Shown: positions 51,823 to 60,923 of the stretch, piece after piece | Layout: each line of letters opens with the position of its first letter | Numbering within the stretch: position 1 is the first letter of the stretch | Assembly: GCF_014384705.1 (NCBI RefSeq) | Contig: NZ_JACRSN010000006.1 | Span: 1-64,000, forward strand | Direction of reading: 5' to 3' | DNA: 64,000 bases | DNA from: Yeguia hominis | Lineage (GTDB): Bacteria > Bacillota > Clostridia > Oscillospirales > Acutalibacteraceae | Position numbers and translations under genes: made by a program | Notes under the pieces: model-generated | What the model was told of the DNA's origin: nothing | Seen by the model: only the letters and a program-made list of their open reading frames with translations | Database searches by the model: none

Positions 51823-51874
51823 AAATTATCGCAATTTCATAAAAAGTCGCACGCAAGAATGTGATTAAGCGCCC

Positions 51875-52567
51875 TCACCGGATGCCGAATTTCAGCCGGA
51901 TCCGCAGCAGCATCCGCCGCCACGGCGCATAAAGCAGCAGTAAAAATACGAGCGTTGCGCCTGCGTGCGTCAATGTCGAAGGCACCCCCGCCGCATACCC
52001 GGCCAACGCCCCTTGCCACGTCAGCGGCGTCACAAATCCGACCACGTACCAGGAATCCATAATCACGCCGAACAAAAGCGCCGCCAAAACGCCGTACCCG
52101 TACACCGCCCAGCGAAACCGGCGGAACACACCCGCCGCTTCCAAAACGCCGGCTAAAAAACCGGTCAGCCCCCAGGCATACATCTGCCACGGTGTCCAGG
52201 GTCCCTGTCCGAAAAAAAGGTTTGAACAAAACGCAGCCAGCGCGCCGCACAAAAATCCGCTCTGTCTGCCAAAGCAGACCCCGCAGAGAATGACAATCGC
52301 CGTAACCGGCTTGACGTTCGGCACCGCCGCAAACAAGATCCGCCCAGCCGCCGCAACCGCCGAAAGCACCACAACCGGCATCATTTCGCGCGGTTTCGGG
52401 CGTTCCGTTTCAAACCGCAGAAAGAACGGAACGAGCGCCGCGCAAACCGCAAGCAGTGTCAAAAGCGCCGTTGACTCCGCGCCGGTCCATGCACAGATCA
52501 TGAGCACTGCCGGCACCAGCACCAGCATGCACGGCTCCAAAATTTTCAAAACCGTCTCCCGTCTCAT
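51875..52567 (-). CDS. ECF transporter S component, probably cobalamin
   Basis: A 230-residue protein with six predicted helices and the S-component pattern RILFAAVPNVKPVTAIVILC, FGRQSGFLCGALAAFCSNLF, FGQGPWTPWQMYAWGLTGFL. The S component captures the vitamin in the membrane and is turned by EcfT. The substrate is inferred: the operon is preceded by a cobalamin riboswitch and contains two DUF4430 proteins, and the sequence resembles the CbrT group. It overlaps the ATPase gene by four bases (ATGA) and is the last gene before the terminator. Confidence 0.85.
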   Translation of the reverse strand: MRRETVLKILEPCMLVLVPAVLMICAWTGAESTALLTLLAVCAALVPFFLRFETERPKPREMMPVVVLSAVAAAGRILFAAVPNVKPVTAIVILCGVCFGRQSGFLCGALAAFCSNLFFGQGPWTPWQMYAWGLTGFLAGVLEAAGVFRRFRWAVYGYGVLAALLFGVIMDSWYVVGFVTPLTWQGALAGYAAGVPSTLTHAGATLVFLLLLYAPWRRMLLRIRLKFGIR

Positions 52568-54204
52568 TTGCGCACCACATCCTCCGGCAACACGCAGCCG
52601 GGCAGCAGTCCGCGCGTGATTCGATTTGTCCCCGTCGTATAGACGGCGTTCCCGCAGAAAAACGCCCGGCCCTCTGCTGTCGAAACCGCACTTCCGGCAA
52701 ACAGCATCGTGCAGCGGTCCGCAAGCGCCGCCGCAAACGGCAGATCATGCGTCACAAGCAGCACCGTGCGCCCAGCGTCACTCTGGGCGCGCAATAACCC
52801 GCCAAGCGCCGCCTTCGAACAGGCGTCGATTCCTTTCGACGGCTCGTCGAGCAGCAAAATTTCCGGACGCGTCAGCAAAAGCTTGGCAAGCGCCGCACGC
52901 TGCAGCTCACCGCCGGAAAGATCATACGGATGGCGCGAAAGCAGCGGCAAAATTCCGAGTGTTTCTGCCATTTCCCGCATTTTCTTCTCCGAATAGGAAA
53001 ACTGCCCGGAAAGCTCCATCAGGTCGCGCAGCAGCGTCTCCTGCCCGAAAAGCATTTTCGGAGACTGCGGCAAAAGCGCCGTTCGCAGTCCCTTTTGTAT
53101 CCGAATTTTTCCCCGCGAAGGCCGTTCTGTGCCGGAAAGCAGCCGCAGCAGCGTGCTTTTTCCGCTGCCGTTTCCGCCGAGCACCGCGTGAATTTCTCCT
53201 TTTCGCACCGAAAGATCCAGCCCGCGCAGCGCAAAGTCCGACTCCGGCGTATAGCGATACCAGACATCCCGCACCAAAAGGGCCTCCTGCACGCCCGGCG
53301 ATTTCTCTGCCGGCGAATTTTCTGCAGGATCCGGGCGCCGCAGCCATTCCCCGCAGGAAGCCTGCAGATACGCTCTTCCCTCCCGCACGGTAATCGGCGG
53401 CATCTCATCCGGCAGCGTCGGCAGCTGGGAAGCCGCCGGAAGCGCCGCCGCAAACGCATCTCCGCGCAAAGACGCGGCAAATGCGCGCGGGGGCAAATCC
53501 GCCCGAAGCGCACCGCCCTCCAAAAACAAAACGCGGTCCGCAATCGGCAAAACTTCCTCAAGATCATGTACCGAGAGCACTACCGTCATGCCCGTTTCCC
53601 GGTTGAGCCGCTGCAGCAGCGCCAGAAAATTCTCAGCGGCAGCCGGATCGAGCTGCGCCGTCGGCTCGTCGAGCAGCAGCATCTGCGGGCGCATCGCCGT
53701 CACGGCAGCAAGGCTCAAAAGCTGCTTTTGGCCGCCGGAGAGCGCATCCGTCCGGCGCGAAAGATCCCCGCCGATTCCGAAAAAATGCGCTGTCTCCGCA
53801 ACCCGCCGCCGGATCACCGCGGGCGGCATACAGAGATTTTCAAGCCCGAACGCCAACTCATGCCCGACCGTATCAGTGACAATCTGATTGTCCGGATCCT
53901 GCATCACAAACCCGACCGCGCTGGGCGCCGCCCCCAAACAGAAATGCCGTTTTCCAAAAAAGAGACGCTCTCCCCGCCGATATTGCCGTCTGCCCGGCGC
54001 CCTTCGGCCGCAAAAGCCCGACACCGTTCCGACCGGCGCAATTTCCGGCTTCATCAGGCGCAAAAGGGTCGTTTTGCCGCTGCCGCTTTTTCCGCAAAGC
54101 AGCACAAATTCGCCTTCCCGAATCGTCAGCGTGAGGTTCCGGAGCGCCTCCTCGGAAGCGCCGGCATATCGAAAGGAAAAATTTACAAACGAAAACGCCG
54201 CCAT
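52564..54204 (-). CDS. Fused double ECF ATPase
   Basis: A 546-residue protein with two complete ABC cassettes, replacing separate EcfA and EcfA-prime subunits. First cassette: Walker A GKSGSGKTTLL near residue 38, signature LSGGQKQLLSLA, Walker B MLLLDEPTAQLDP, His switch SVHDLEEV. Second: Walker A GGNGSGKSTLLRL, signature LSGGELQRAALA, Walker B ILLLDEPSKGIDA, THDLPFAA. A Pro/Glu linker separates them. It powers the transporter on the cytoplasmic side. The start at 54204 follows a GGGGAGGG site at 11 bases and overlaps the EcfT gene by 22 bases. Confidence 0.9.
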   Translation of the reverse strand: MAAFSFVNFSFRYAGASEEALRNLTLTIREGEFVLLCGKSGSGKTTLLRLMKPEIAPVGTVSGFCGRRAPGRRQYRRGERLFFGKRHFCLGAAPSAVGFVMQDPDNQIVTDTVGHELAFGLENLCMPPAVIRRRVAETAHFFGIGGDLSRRTDALSGGQKQLLSLAAVTAMRPQMLLLDEPTAQLDPAAAENFLALLQRLNRETGMTVVLSVHDLEEVLPIADRVLFLEGGALRADLPPRAFAASLRGDAFAAALPAASQLPTLPDEMPPITVREGRAYLQASCGEWLRRPDPAENSPAEKSPGVQEALLVRDVWYRYTPESDFALRGLDLSVRKGEIHAVLGGNGSGKSTLLRLLSGTERPSRGKIRIQKGLRTALLPQSPKMLFGQETLLRDLMELSGQFSYSEKKMREMAETLGILPLLSRHPYDLSGGELQRAALAKLLLTRPEILLLDEPSKGIDACSKAALGGLLRAQSDAGRTVLLVTHDLPFAAALADRCTMLFAGSAVSTAEGRAFFCGNAVYTTGTNRITRGLLPGCVLPEDVVRK

Positions 54205-55253
54205 AAGAGACGATCCCTCCCCTCTATCAAAAGTGGAAACAGCAGCAGCAACGCATAGGGCGCAGCCGCCCAAACCGGAAGTGCCGGAATGGCCATTTTC
54301 GGGTAGAACCGCGCCCGAAAGAGCGCCATCATCCCTGCACTAAACGCCGCCAGCGCGCCGAAAAGCACCAGCAGCGCCCAATCTCCTGCCCGCAGCGGAC
54401 GAGATTGCCAGGCCGTACGCGCCGGGCCTTTTTTTCTGCGCATCCCGGAATATCCCCGCGCCCGCATCGCGTCCGCCGTCTCAATGGCATCCTCCATGGT
54501 CATTCCTACGAGCACCGTTAAGTTTTTGAGCCGCAATTTGTTTTGCGTTTTTTTAGAAGCCTTCTCCTCGATGCCGCGGCGCACGTCTGCGTCCGCTTTA
54601 CATAGATCCTGCGGTGCAGCAGTCCCGCGGTCGCCGCTTTCTGCGGCAGCGCGCACCCCTTGCCGCTTCCTCGGCATGCCGGCACACATCGCTGTACACG
54701 CCGCGTTTGGCGGATCCGGTTCGGCCCATGCAATCGGCTCCGCCTCTCCGCGCTGACCGACGAGCGCCTTTTGTGCAAACGAAATTTCCGCCCCTCTGCG
54801 CGCAACCAGCGGGATAAACCGCAGCGTCATCGAGACCGTCATCGCCGCAATCGGCAAAATCCGCCCGAACAGGCAGTAAAACCGGTCACTCGTCATCAGT
54901 TCCTGCCAACACTGGAACCAAACAAGCACCGAAAGCAGCATCATACCGGCGCAGCCCCCATACCAGAGCGCTTCGACCGTCACCGGGCGGCTGCCAATAT
55001 AAAATAAAAGCGTCGCGCCGGATCCGCCGAAAAGCGGATTACAAAGCGCGACCGCCAGTGCAAAAAGCGCAAAAAACCAGGAGGCGCGCAGAAATTTCCG
55101 CGCGCCTTTGAGAACCGCAGCATATGCGCACCCGCAAATCAGCGAAATGCCGAGAAACACCGGGTGCATCGAAACCATCGAGAGCGCCGCCGCTGCCACA
55201 AGATACAGCAGCAGCACCGCAGGATGGTATGTTTCAAAAACATGACGCTTCAA
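54183..55253 (-). CDS. EcfT transmembrane coupling protein with insert
   Basis: A 356-residue CbiQ/EcfT-type protein. N-terminal helices (about 10-120), coupling region LRFIPLVARRGAEISFAQKA, and the second coupling motif MEDAIETADAMRARGYSGM keep the family layout. Between them lies an unusual insert of about 65 residues (about 185-250), rich in Ala, Arg, Gly and Glu and probably disordered; EcfT proteins are usually near 260 residues. The start is TTG at 55253, nine bases after AAAGGA and two bases after the previous stop. Confidence 0.85.
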   Translation of the reverse strand: MKRHVFETYHPAVLLLYLVAAAALSMVSMHPVFLGISLICGCAYAAVLKGARKFLRASWFFALFALAVALCNPLFGGSGATLLFYIGSRPVTVEALWYGGCAGMMLLSVLVWFQCWQELMTSDRFYCLFGRILPIAAMTVSMTLRFIPLVARRGAEISFAQKALVGQRGEAEPIAWAEPDPPNAACTAMCAGMPRKRQGVRAAAESGDRGTAAPQDLCKADADVRRGIEEKASKKTQNKLRLKNLTVLVGMTMEDAIETADAMRARGYSGMRRKKGPARTAWQSRPLRAGDWALLVLFGALAAFSAGMMALFRARFYPKMAIPALPVWAAAPYALLLLFPLLIEGRDRLLWRRFRL

Positions 55254-55255
55254 GC

Positions 55256-56098
55256 TTACAAATCCTTTCCGCCGTTACAGGTATACCGCCACTGAATCAC
55301 GTCCCCGTCCGAAAGCGTATATGCACTGCAGCTTTTTCCCGGATAGCTGCCGTTGACGCTGTACATCCAGCCGCTCTTTCCGCCGTAGTCCTTTTCGGAA
55401 ATTCCGCCGATCGAATAGACATACATCCCCATCGACGAGGAACTCGCGCCAACCGTCAGCCCGGTCTGCATCAGCGCGTCATACACGCTGGCGCCCGGAG
55501 AGAGCTCCACGGTCGTTGCGCCGAGCAGCCATCCGCCGTATCCGGTTTCCGGCCCTTTTGCATCGGCAGTCTCGCAGTCAACGGAAATGCTGACGTAGAT
55601 GACCGGATCCGGTGTCGGTGTAGGCTTCGGGGTCGGCTTGGGCGTGGGTTTTGGGGTCGGTTTCGGGGTCGAAACCGGCTTCGGCGCCGCACTGGACGAA
55701 GATTCCGGCGCAGAGACGCGTTCCGCGCCGCCATGCTCCGGAGACGAATCCTCCGGAGACGCAGCGCTACTGGAAGGATTTTCTTCCGGATTTGACGCCG
55801 CGCTGCTGCTTTTTCCCTCTTCCGCATCGTTTCCGTCAGAAGATGCATCCGGCTTTTCATCCGGCTTTCCTGCCGAAACACCGGACGCGTCCCCGTCCGC
55901 AGCGGTCTCCGGCAGGCCGGAAGCCTCGCCGGAAACCGATTCCGAAACGGTACTTTCGCCGCTCTCAGCATGCGGCGAGGCGCTCTCCGGCGCCGCGCAT
56001 GCCGAAAACAGCAGAAAAATCAAAGCCAGCAGCAGCGCCGCAACGCGTTCCCGCCGCGGTAGCCGCATCATTTTGAAAGAATTTTTACAAGCGCGCAT
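55256..56098 (-). CDS. DUF4430 lipoprotein, candidate cobalamin binder
   Basis: A 280-residue lipoprotein with lipobox FSAC (Cys34), a long Ser/Glu/Pro-rich spacer (about 40-165, ending in TPKP repeats) and a C-terminal DUF4430 domain (about 170-278; VELSPGASVYDALMQTGLTV, SGWMYSVNGSYPGKSCSAYT, DGDVIQWRYTC). DUF4430 is related to the cobalamin-binding part of transcobalamin/intrinsic factor. Lying between the riboswitch-controlled surface gene and EcfT, it is a likely cell-wall-spanning B12 capture protein. Confidence 0.8.
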   Translation of the reverse strand: MRACKNSFKMMRLPRRERVAALLLALIFLLFSACAAPESASPHAESGESTVSESVSGEASGLPETAADGDASGVSAGKPDEKPDASSDGNDAEEGKSSSAASNPEENPSSSAASPEDSSPEHGGAERVSAPESSSSAAPKPVSTPKPTPKPTPKPTPKPTPTPDPVIYVSISVDCETADAKGPETGYGGWLLGATTVELSPGASVYDALMQTGLTVGASSSSMGMYVYSIGGISEKDYGGKSGWMYSVNGSYPGKSCSAYTLSDGDVIQWRYTCNGGKDL

Positions 56099-56104
56099 GG
56101 TTTG

Positions 56105-58840
56105 TCAACTCTCTTTCCGCAGGGATCGGATCCGCAGCAGCACAAGGCCGCAAAGCGCCGCCGCAAGAAGCAGCATTCCGTACAGCAGAATCGGCGCAGC
56201 GTCGCCGGTCTTCGGCTGCGATTCGCTTGCAGAGGCCGCACTGCTCTCTCCGCCGGACGAAAGGTCGCTCGACGGATTTTCGCTTCCCGAAGAAGGATTC
56301 GAGGAATTCGATTCCTCCGACGAAGATCCGCTGGAAGACGGCGTCTCCTCGTCTTTCACACTGGAGCGGATCGCAAACAGCGTACCGCTGTCGTTCGTAT
56401 AGTAAAGCGTGCCGTCCGCGCCGGCAATCGGGCTTGCCATGCAGTAGTTCTCCTGCATGCCGGAAGGCGTATAAACCGCCTTTGCGGTACCGGCCGCCGG
56501 ATCAAACACATACAGTGCGCCCGGCGTCGTGTTGGAGGTCACATACGCATACGGCTTGCCCTTGACTTTGGAAACGACCGGTGCCGATTTGACGTCTGCG
56601 GGCAGCTCTGCGCGCGCAGTTACCTGCATCGTCTCCGCATCAATTGCACAGACCGCGCCGGCATAGTTCTGCTCCGCGCTCTGTGCGCCGCCGACATAGA
56701 GCACGCCGTCCAAAATGGAAGGCGAAGAGGTGCTGCTTGCCGCAAAGGAAACGCTGCTGACGCTGCCGAATTTGCCGTCTTTGCCGACCGCAATGCGGTG
56801 GAGTTTTCCGTCAGCCGAAACCGCGAACGCCCGGCCGCCATCTGCGACAACCGTCGAGCGGATCCGCGCGCCGGCATTCCATTTGTCCAGCAGTGCGCCG
56901 GTATTCGGATCGAGCGAAACAAGGTCTCCCTTGTCGTCTCCGATTACAATCGCGCCGTTTACCATCGCCGCACCGGCCCAGTAGTACCCGGTGCCGCCCG
57001 GCGTATATGTCCAGACCGTCTCACCGGTCTGCGCGTCGAGGCAGAACACCACGCCGTCATAGGAAGACGTCCAGTCTGCCGCAGCGGTCGCGCCGTAGAG
57101 TTTTCCATCCTGATAGAGCAGCGAAGAAAGCGACTGATGCGCTTCTCCGTCTTCTTTTGTCTGATAATCCGCCGAAACCCAAACCGGCGTGAGCGTATCC
57201 GCGGAGAGCGCTTCCACCGCGCCGCCTGCAATCGGGACAAAAATCAGGCCGTCCGCATAAACCGGACGCGATGTATATCCGATCGGAGCCGCCAGCACAG
57301 CGCTCTGCACTGTTTTTCCGTTCTCATCGAGCACAAACAGGTTTTTGCCGACCGCAAGATACGTCTTTCCGTCAATCAGCAGGGGATCCGAAACACCGGT
57401 CTCCCAGGCGGAAGCGTCCTTGAGAGCAGCCGCCCATTTGAGCGAAGCTTCTTTTTCGCTGCGTGCGGTTTCTGCACCGGTCGTACCGGATGCCGCGCCG
57501 CGGTACTGCGGCCATTCTGCATCCAGCGCCGTCGCCGACGCGACCGCTACCGTATAGGAAACGCCGTCCTCCGCAGCAAACGCGAGGGTCTCGCCCGGCT
57601 TTGCGACATAGCCGCCCTTCCCGTCAGCAGCGCCGCCCGTCACCGTGACATCGGAGCCGTCGCTGGACTGCGGGGTCAGCGTCACGTCCGCAACGCCGAT
57701 CGGCAGCTTTACAAGATACGATTTGACATCCGCGGAAAAGTCGAGCATTCCGGCGGACGGGACAATTGCTTTTAAGGATGCCGGAGCAGCAGAGGCTGCA
57801 GGCACCAGGACCTGGAACGTACGCGTCTCGCTGGCGCCGGCCTTTTTGACCACCGCCGTCAGCGTAACGGTCTGATCCGTTTCCCCGCGCGTGACCTTGC
57901 CGTCTGCCGCAATGACGTCCGGCTTGTCGGAAGTCCAGGAAACCGCTGTTTTGCCGCTTTTGCCGATCGTCGGCAGCGTCAGATCGGTTTTCGTGCGGTT
58001 CGGCACCGTCAGCGCCGCGAGATCCGCCTGCACATACTGCGCATCGGCGTCCGGATCCGACGCCGTGACCGTAATGGTTGCGCTCGGGCGCGAAATGTCC
58101 GCGCGCGAGGCCGAAACCGTATAGACGCCCGGCGTGTCAAACGCGACCTGCGCGGAGCCGTCCGCCGCCGTCGTGATGCCGGAAGGAATCGTCGGGGAAG
58201 CGCCGTCCGAAGAGAGAATCAGGCTTGCGCCCGAAACCGGAGCGCCCGTTCCGCCGAACACGCTCTGGCCCATCAGCCGAAGCGATGCAGGTTCCCCGGC
58301 CTCCACCGTCAGGGACTGCGTCTCAAAATAGGCATAAAACGCAGTATTGGGATAGTTCATGGCATAGACAACAATCTCGTCGCCGTCCGAAATCGGGCAA
58401 TCCGCCATGTTATAGCCATAGCTGCTGCCTTCCGGCGTCGGGTACTGGTCGTTGACCATGAACATATAGAAGTGCGAGGAATCCGGCGCTGCGTCGCCGT
58501 TTGCATAAGTATACAAAATCGAGGAAAGGTTGCTGTAGCTGACCTCCAGGATTTCGTAGACATCCTCCGCCTCGCTGTAGCCCTCCTGGACGAGATACTG
58601 CGCGAGCGCGTGGATCGGGGTGTCAAAGCCGGGGTCCGTCTCCGACATTCCGAAGTCGGCAAAGGTCTGATGCATTGCCGGCATCGTGACCTCGGTCGGC
58701 GGAATGAGCGTCGAATCCATCAGCTCAACCCGTACCGTGACGGTCTTCTCGCCCTCTGCTGCGCTGACCGGGCAGACACACATTGCCGCCACAAGGACCA
58801 GCGCAAGCAGCAATCCGAGCATGCGTTTGGTTTGTTTCAT
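56105..58840 (-). CDS. Cell-wall protein: DUF4430, Ig-like and PQQ propeller
   Basis: A 911-residue surface protein. Signal peptide (about 1-28, KQTKRMLGLLLALVLVAAMC), a DUF4430-like domain (about 60-165; SSHFYMFMVNDQYPTPEGSS), Ig-like segments including a bacterial Ig-like repeat (TLPTIGKSGKTAVSWTSDKP), a PQQ-type beta propeller (about 490-830; repeated strands such as GGGAVEALSADTLTP and YDGVVFCLDAQTGETVWTYT), a Ser-rich linker and a QPKTGD sorting-like motif with helix and basic tail. It is probably attached by sortase. The ATG at 58840 follows AAAGGAGT. First gene of the riboswitch-controlled operon. Confidence 0.85.
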   Translation of the reverse strand: MKQTKRMLGLLLALVLVAAMCVCPVSAAEGEKTVTVRVELMDSTLIPPTEVTMPAMHQTFADFGMSETDPGFDTPIHALAQYLVQEGYSEAEDVYEILEVSYSNLSSILYTYANGDAAPDSSHFYMFMVNDQYPTPEGSSYGYNMADCPISDGDEIVVYAMNYPNTAFYAYFETQSLTVEAGEPASLRLMGQSVFGGTGAPVSGASLILSSDGASPTIPSGITTAADGSAQVAFDTPGVYTVSASRADISRPSATITVTASDPDADAQYVQADLAALTVPNRTKTDLTLPTIGKSGKTAVSWTSDKPDVIAADGKVTRGETDQTVTLTAVVKKAGASETRTFQVLVPAASAAPASLKAIVPSAGMLDFSADVKSYLVKLPIGVADVTLTPQSSDGSDVTVTGGAADGKGGYVAKPGETLAFAAEDGVSYTVAVASATALDAEWPQYRGAASGTTGAETARSEKEASLKWAAALKDASAWETGVSDPLLIDGKTYLAVGKNLFVLDENGKTVQSAVLAAPIGYTSRPVYADGLIFVPIAGGAVEALSADTLTPVWVSADYQTKEDGEAHQSLSSLLYQDGKLYGATAAADWTSSYDGVVFCLDAQTGETVWTYTPGGTGYYWAGAAMVNGAIVIGDDKGDLVSLDPNTGALLDKWNAGARIRSTVVADGGRAFAVSADGKLHRIAVGKDGKFGSVSSVSFAASSTSSPSILDGVLYVGGAQSAEQNYAGAVCAIDAETMQVTARAELPADVKSAPVVSKVKGKPYAYVTSNTTPGALYVFDPAAGTAKAVYTPSGMQENYCMASPIAGADGTLYYTNDSGTLFAIRSSVKDEETPSSSGSSSEESNSSNPSSGSENPSSDLSSGGESSAASASESQPKTGDAAPILLYGMLLLAAALCGLVLLRIRSLRKES

Positions 58841-58977
58841 TTGCTTCCACTCCTTTGGCGCAGAAGGACTCTGCGGCCGTAATGAAATCCCCCATTCGGG
58901 GAACGCGCGCTTTTTCATCCGCAATGCCTGAAGATGTCCGCACAGTGCGCCGACCACTTCAAAACAGCAAAAGCGCA

Positions 58978-59003
58978 TAAAAAAAGCCCGCAAAATGCGG
59001 GAA
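58978..59003 (-). terminator. Expression-platform terminator of cobalamin riboswitch
   Basis: CCCGCA-TTT-TGCGGG (on the minus strand) followed by seven T, between the riboswitch and the first operon gene (about 140 bases before its start). Cobalamin binding is expected to favour this hairpin and stop transcription. Confidence 0.8.
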
Positions 59004-59104
59004 GCCCTGCAAGCCTGAAAAGTTCCGGGTACGCCGAAAAAGCGCTGCAATCCGAAGCGCGCAGGCCATACAGATTTATACCAGCTCCGCCCTTTCCCGC
59101 CGAA

Positions 59105-59345
59105 AGGGGAGCGTCACAGCATCGGGGCAGGTCTTCCGGCTCCGGGGTCGTCCCGAAAAAAACGCCTTCCCGGCCAATCGGCCAGTGGCCGGACGCACAA
59201 GCGTCCCTGCTTTTTTCAGTCGCCCGTTACGGCAGCGGGGGCTGCGCCCGAATTGCACGGGCTTCCCTCTTCGCGCACGATGCGCCACTCTGCACACCGC
59301 GCGACCTCGCGCTGTTTTGCAAAATACCGGCACGGCATTCTGCAA
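59105..59345 (-). promoter_or_regulatory. Cobalamin riboswitch
   Basis: On the minus strand the conserved order is present: GAGGGAAGCCCGTGCAATTC, GGGCGCAGCCCCCGCTGCCG, TAACGGGCGACTG, then GCCACTGG, GGGAAGGCG, GACGACCCCGGAGCCGGAAG and ACCTGCCC. These are the boxes of the adenosylcobalamin (RF00174-type) aptamer. With the downstream terminator it should shut the DUF4430-ECF operon when B12 is abundant, which strongly supports B12 as the transported vitamin. Confidence 0.92.
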
Positions 59346-59383
59346 GCAATACTACTATACCACATCTCTCATTTCTTGTAAAC

Positions 59384-59862
59384 ACACACGCAGTGTGTTC
59401 CACCGCGGACACACAGCGTCTTTCTCCGCGCCGGAGATTTTCTCCGTTCTGTGGCTGAGCGGACGCGAGAGGGCACGTCTACCGTTCCGCACGCGTAGCG
59501 TGTTTCACCGCGGACACGAAGTGTCTTTCATCGCGCCGCACGCGTAGCGTGTTCCGTCGCGCTGGAACTCTTTTCCGTTCCGTGGCGCACTGGACGCGAG
59601 AGGGCACGTCTGCCGTTCCGCACGCGTAGTGTGTTCCGTCGCGCCGGTCGCTTTCTCCGTTCTGTAAGAATCGTGGACGCGGGAGCACGCGAAGCGTGTT
59701 TCATCGCGCCGGAACTCTTTTCCGTTCCGTGGCGCGCTGGACGCGAGAGGACACCTCGTCCGTTCCGCAGATTTCTGATTTACCGCTCTGAAAAGTTTCT
59801 CCGTTTTTTGACCAGACGGACGCGAGAGGCCACGTCTACCGTTCTGCGACTAATTTTTGTTT
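59384..59862. repeat. Array 1 of dispersed repeat R
   Basis: Five or so tandem or partly degenerate copies of the R unit: mini-hairpin, TTTCATCGCGCCGG, TTTTCTCCGTTCTGTGGC, GGACGCGAGAGG, CTACCGTTCTG. Hairpins include ACACAC-GCA-GTGTGT (59384-59398), CACGC-GTA-GCGTG (59490-59502) and GACAC-GAA-GTGTC (59513-59525). Unit lengths vary from about 100 to 130. Frames through it repeat SVFHRAG- and WTREG-like phrases and are not genes. Bases 59863-59994 hold nothing else. Confidence 0.8.
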
Positions 59863-59994
59863 CGCTATTCACTCTTTGCTTGCAAAAGTCAAATGCATTG
59901 CCCGCCGTACGTTCCGCCTGTTGTTTGATTGCCCGCCGCAAATTTTCTGCAGATTTTTAAAAAACATTTTCGGCTTCCTGCATTCGGATGGGCA

Positions 59995-60190
59995 GCATTC
60001 TCACAACAGCCCGGGCGCGGAAGCGCCGCGTCTGAAGACTTCCTCTTTCGCAATCACTCGCCAAAAACGAGACAGCTTCGTTTCATTCTCCATGCCTTCG
60101 ACACGCGGCCGGTGCGCATTCGCGCACCCAGGCCAATTTGGTCCATAGGACCCAATTGGCCGCTTCCGCGCCCGGGCTGCTGGAGAATGC
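59995..60190. repeat. Multi-arm inverted-repeat element E3
   Basis: Outer arms 59995-60025 and 60161-60190: GCATTCTC, a small internal loop, then a 19-bp match CAGCCCGGGCGCGGAAGCG. Inside are GGTGCGC-ATTC-GCGCACC (60111-60128) and a 14-position hairpin with one mismatch, GGCCAATTTGGTCC-ATA-GGACCCAATTGGCC (60131-60161). Same plan as E1, E2 and E4. It separates repeat arrays 1 and 2. Confidence 0.75.
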
Positions 60191-60486
60191 GGACACAGAG
60201 TGTGTTTCACCGCGGACACGCAGTGTCTTTCATCGCGCCGGGGATCTTCTGCGTTCTGTGGCCGAATGGACGCGGGAGGACATGCCTACCGTTCTGTGGG
60301 CTTTCCCGTTCCGCGATTTTCTGATCTCCTGCGCCAGCGGTTTTCTCCGTTCTGCACACGCGTAGTGTGTCTCACCGCGGACGCGCAGCGTGTTTCACCG
60401 CGGACACGAAGTGTCTTTCACCGCGCCGGAGATTTTCTCCGTTCTGTGGCTGAGCGGACGCGAGAGGGTGCCTCTACCGTTCTATA
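60186..60486. repeat. Array 2 of dispersed repeat R
   Basis: Two to three units in the same orientation as array 1, with mini-hairpins such as GACAC-GCA-GTGTC and GACAC-GAA-GTGTC and ending CTCTACCGTTCTA just before the XRE gene's stop at 60491. Confidence 0.8.
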
Positions 60487-60490
60487 TTAT

Positions 60491-60706
60491 TTACGCCTCT
60501 TTTTCTTGCCAATCAAACACGAAAAGTTCGTTTGGACTGCAATGCAAAACCTGGCATAGCGTTTCGATATTTTTATACTGAATGGATTTCGTTTCATTTT
60601 GAATCATTTTCAAAAAATTTTGATAACTCATGTCCAACTGTTTACTAAGCCAATATTTGCTTTTGCCTTCTTGTTCAAGAAGTGCAAGTACATTTAATCT
60701 AATCAT
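60491..60706 (-). CDS. XRE-family regulator of a divergent pair
   Basis: A 71-residue helix-turn-helix protein (VLALLEQEGKSKYWLSKQLD, MSYQNFLKMIQNETKSIQYK; LCQVLHCSPNELFVF) of the short Cro/C1 group. The ATG at 60706 is preferred because GGAG is nine bases upstream; an ATG at 60721 has none. Three related palindromic boxes lie in its promoter region and on the way to the divergent gene, so it probably represses both. It is surrounded by repeats. Confidence 0.82.
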   Translation of the reverse strand: MIRLNVLALLEQEGKSKYWLSKQLDMSYQNFLKMIQNETKSIQYKNIETLCQVLHCSPNELFVFDWQEKEA

Positions 60707-60717
60707 ATTGTATGTCT

Positions 60718-60793
60718 CCATTATCTAATGTTTTGATTATATAATGAAGCATTTTTACTCTCGACATACAGACTATTACATTATATAATGTAA
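60718..60793. promoter_or_regulatory. Divergent promoter with three operator-like boxes
   Basis: CATTATCTAATG (60717-60728), GATTATATAATG (60735-60746) and CATTATATAATG within the perfect 18-base palindrome TTACATTATATAATGTAA (60776-60793). On the plus strand TCGACA (60761-60766) and TATAAT (60784-60789) are 17 bases apart, so the palindrome covers the -10 of the rightward promoter. The middle box holds a leftward -10. Together this is a plausible autoregulated switch. Confidence 0.7.
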
Positions 60794-60923
60794 ACATACA
60801 GTATGAATTCATCGCGCATAACACATCTTAATTGTATTCTATTTTTTCATGCATTTTGTATGCGGAAAAAGAATCTATTTTTTAGAACCCATGTGCAGTA
60901 AAATAGAAGCTGAGGTGAGCCGG

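Noticed and set aside
52930..54258. 442-codon frame antisense to the ECF ATPase
   Set aside because: The minus-strand product has complete Walker and signature motifs; this one is Arg/Gln-rich shadow.
56102..57775. 557-codon plus-strand frame
   Set aside because: Antisense to the propeller protein and rich in Arg; no domain.
59384..60486. CRISPR-like array
   Set aside because: Units vary in length, are degenerate, have no regular unique spacers, occur also as single copies and inverted, and no cas gene is present.
59401..60559. Coding frames with repeated SVFHRAG and WTRE phrases
   Set aside because: They are translations of the R repeat in several frames on both strands, without ribosome sites.
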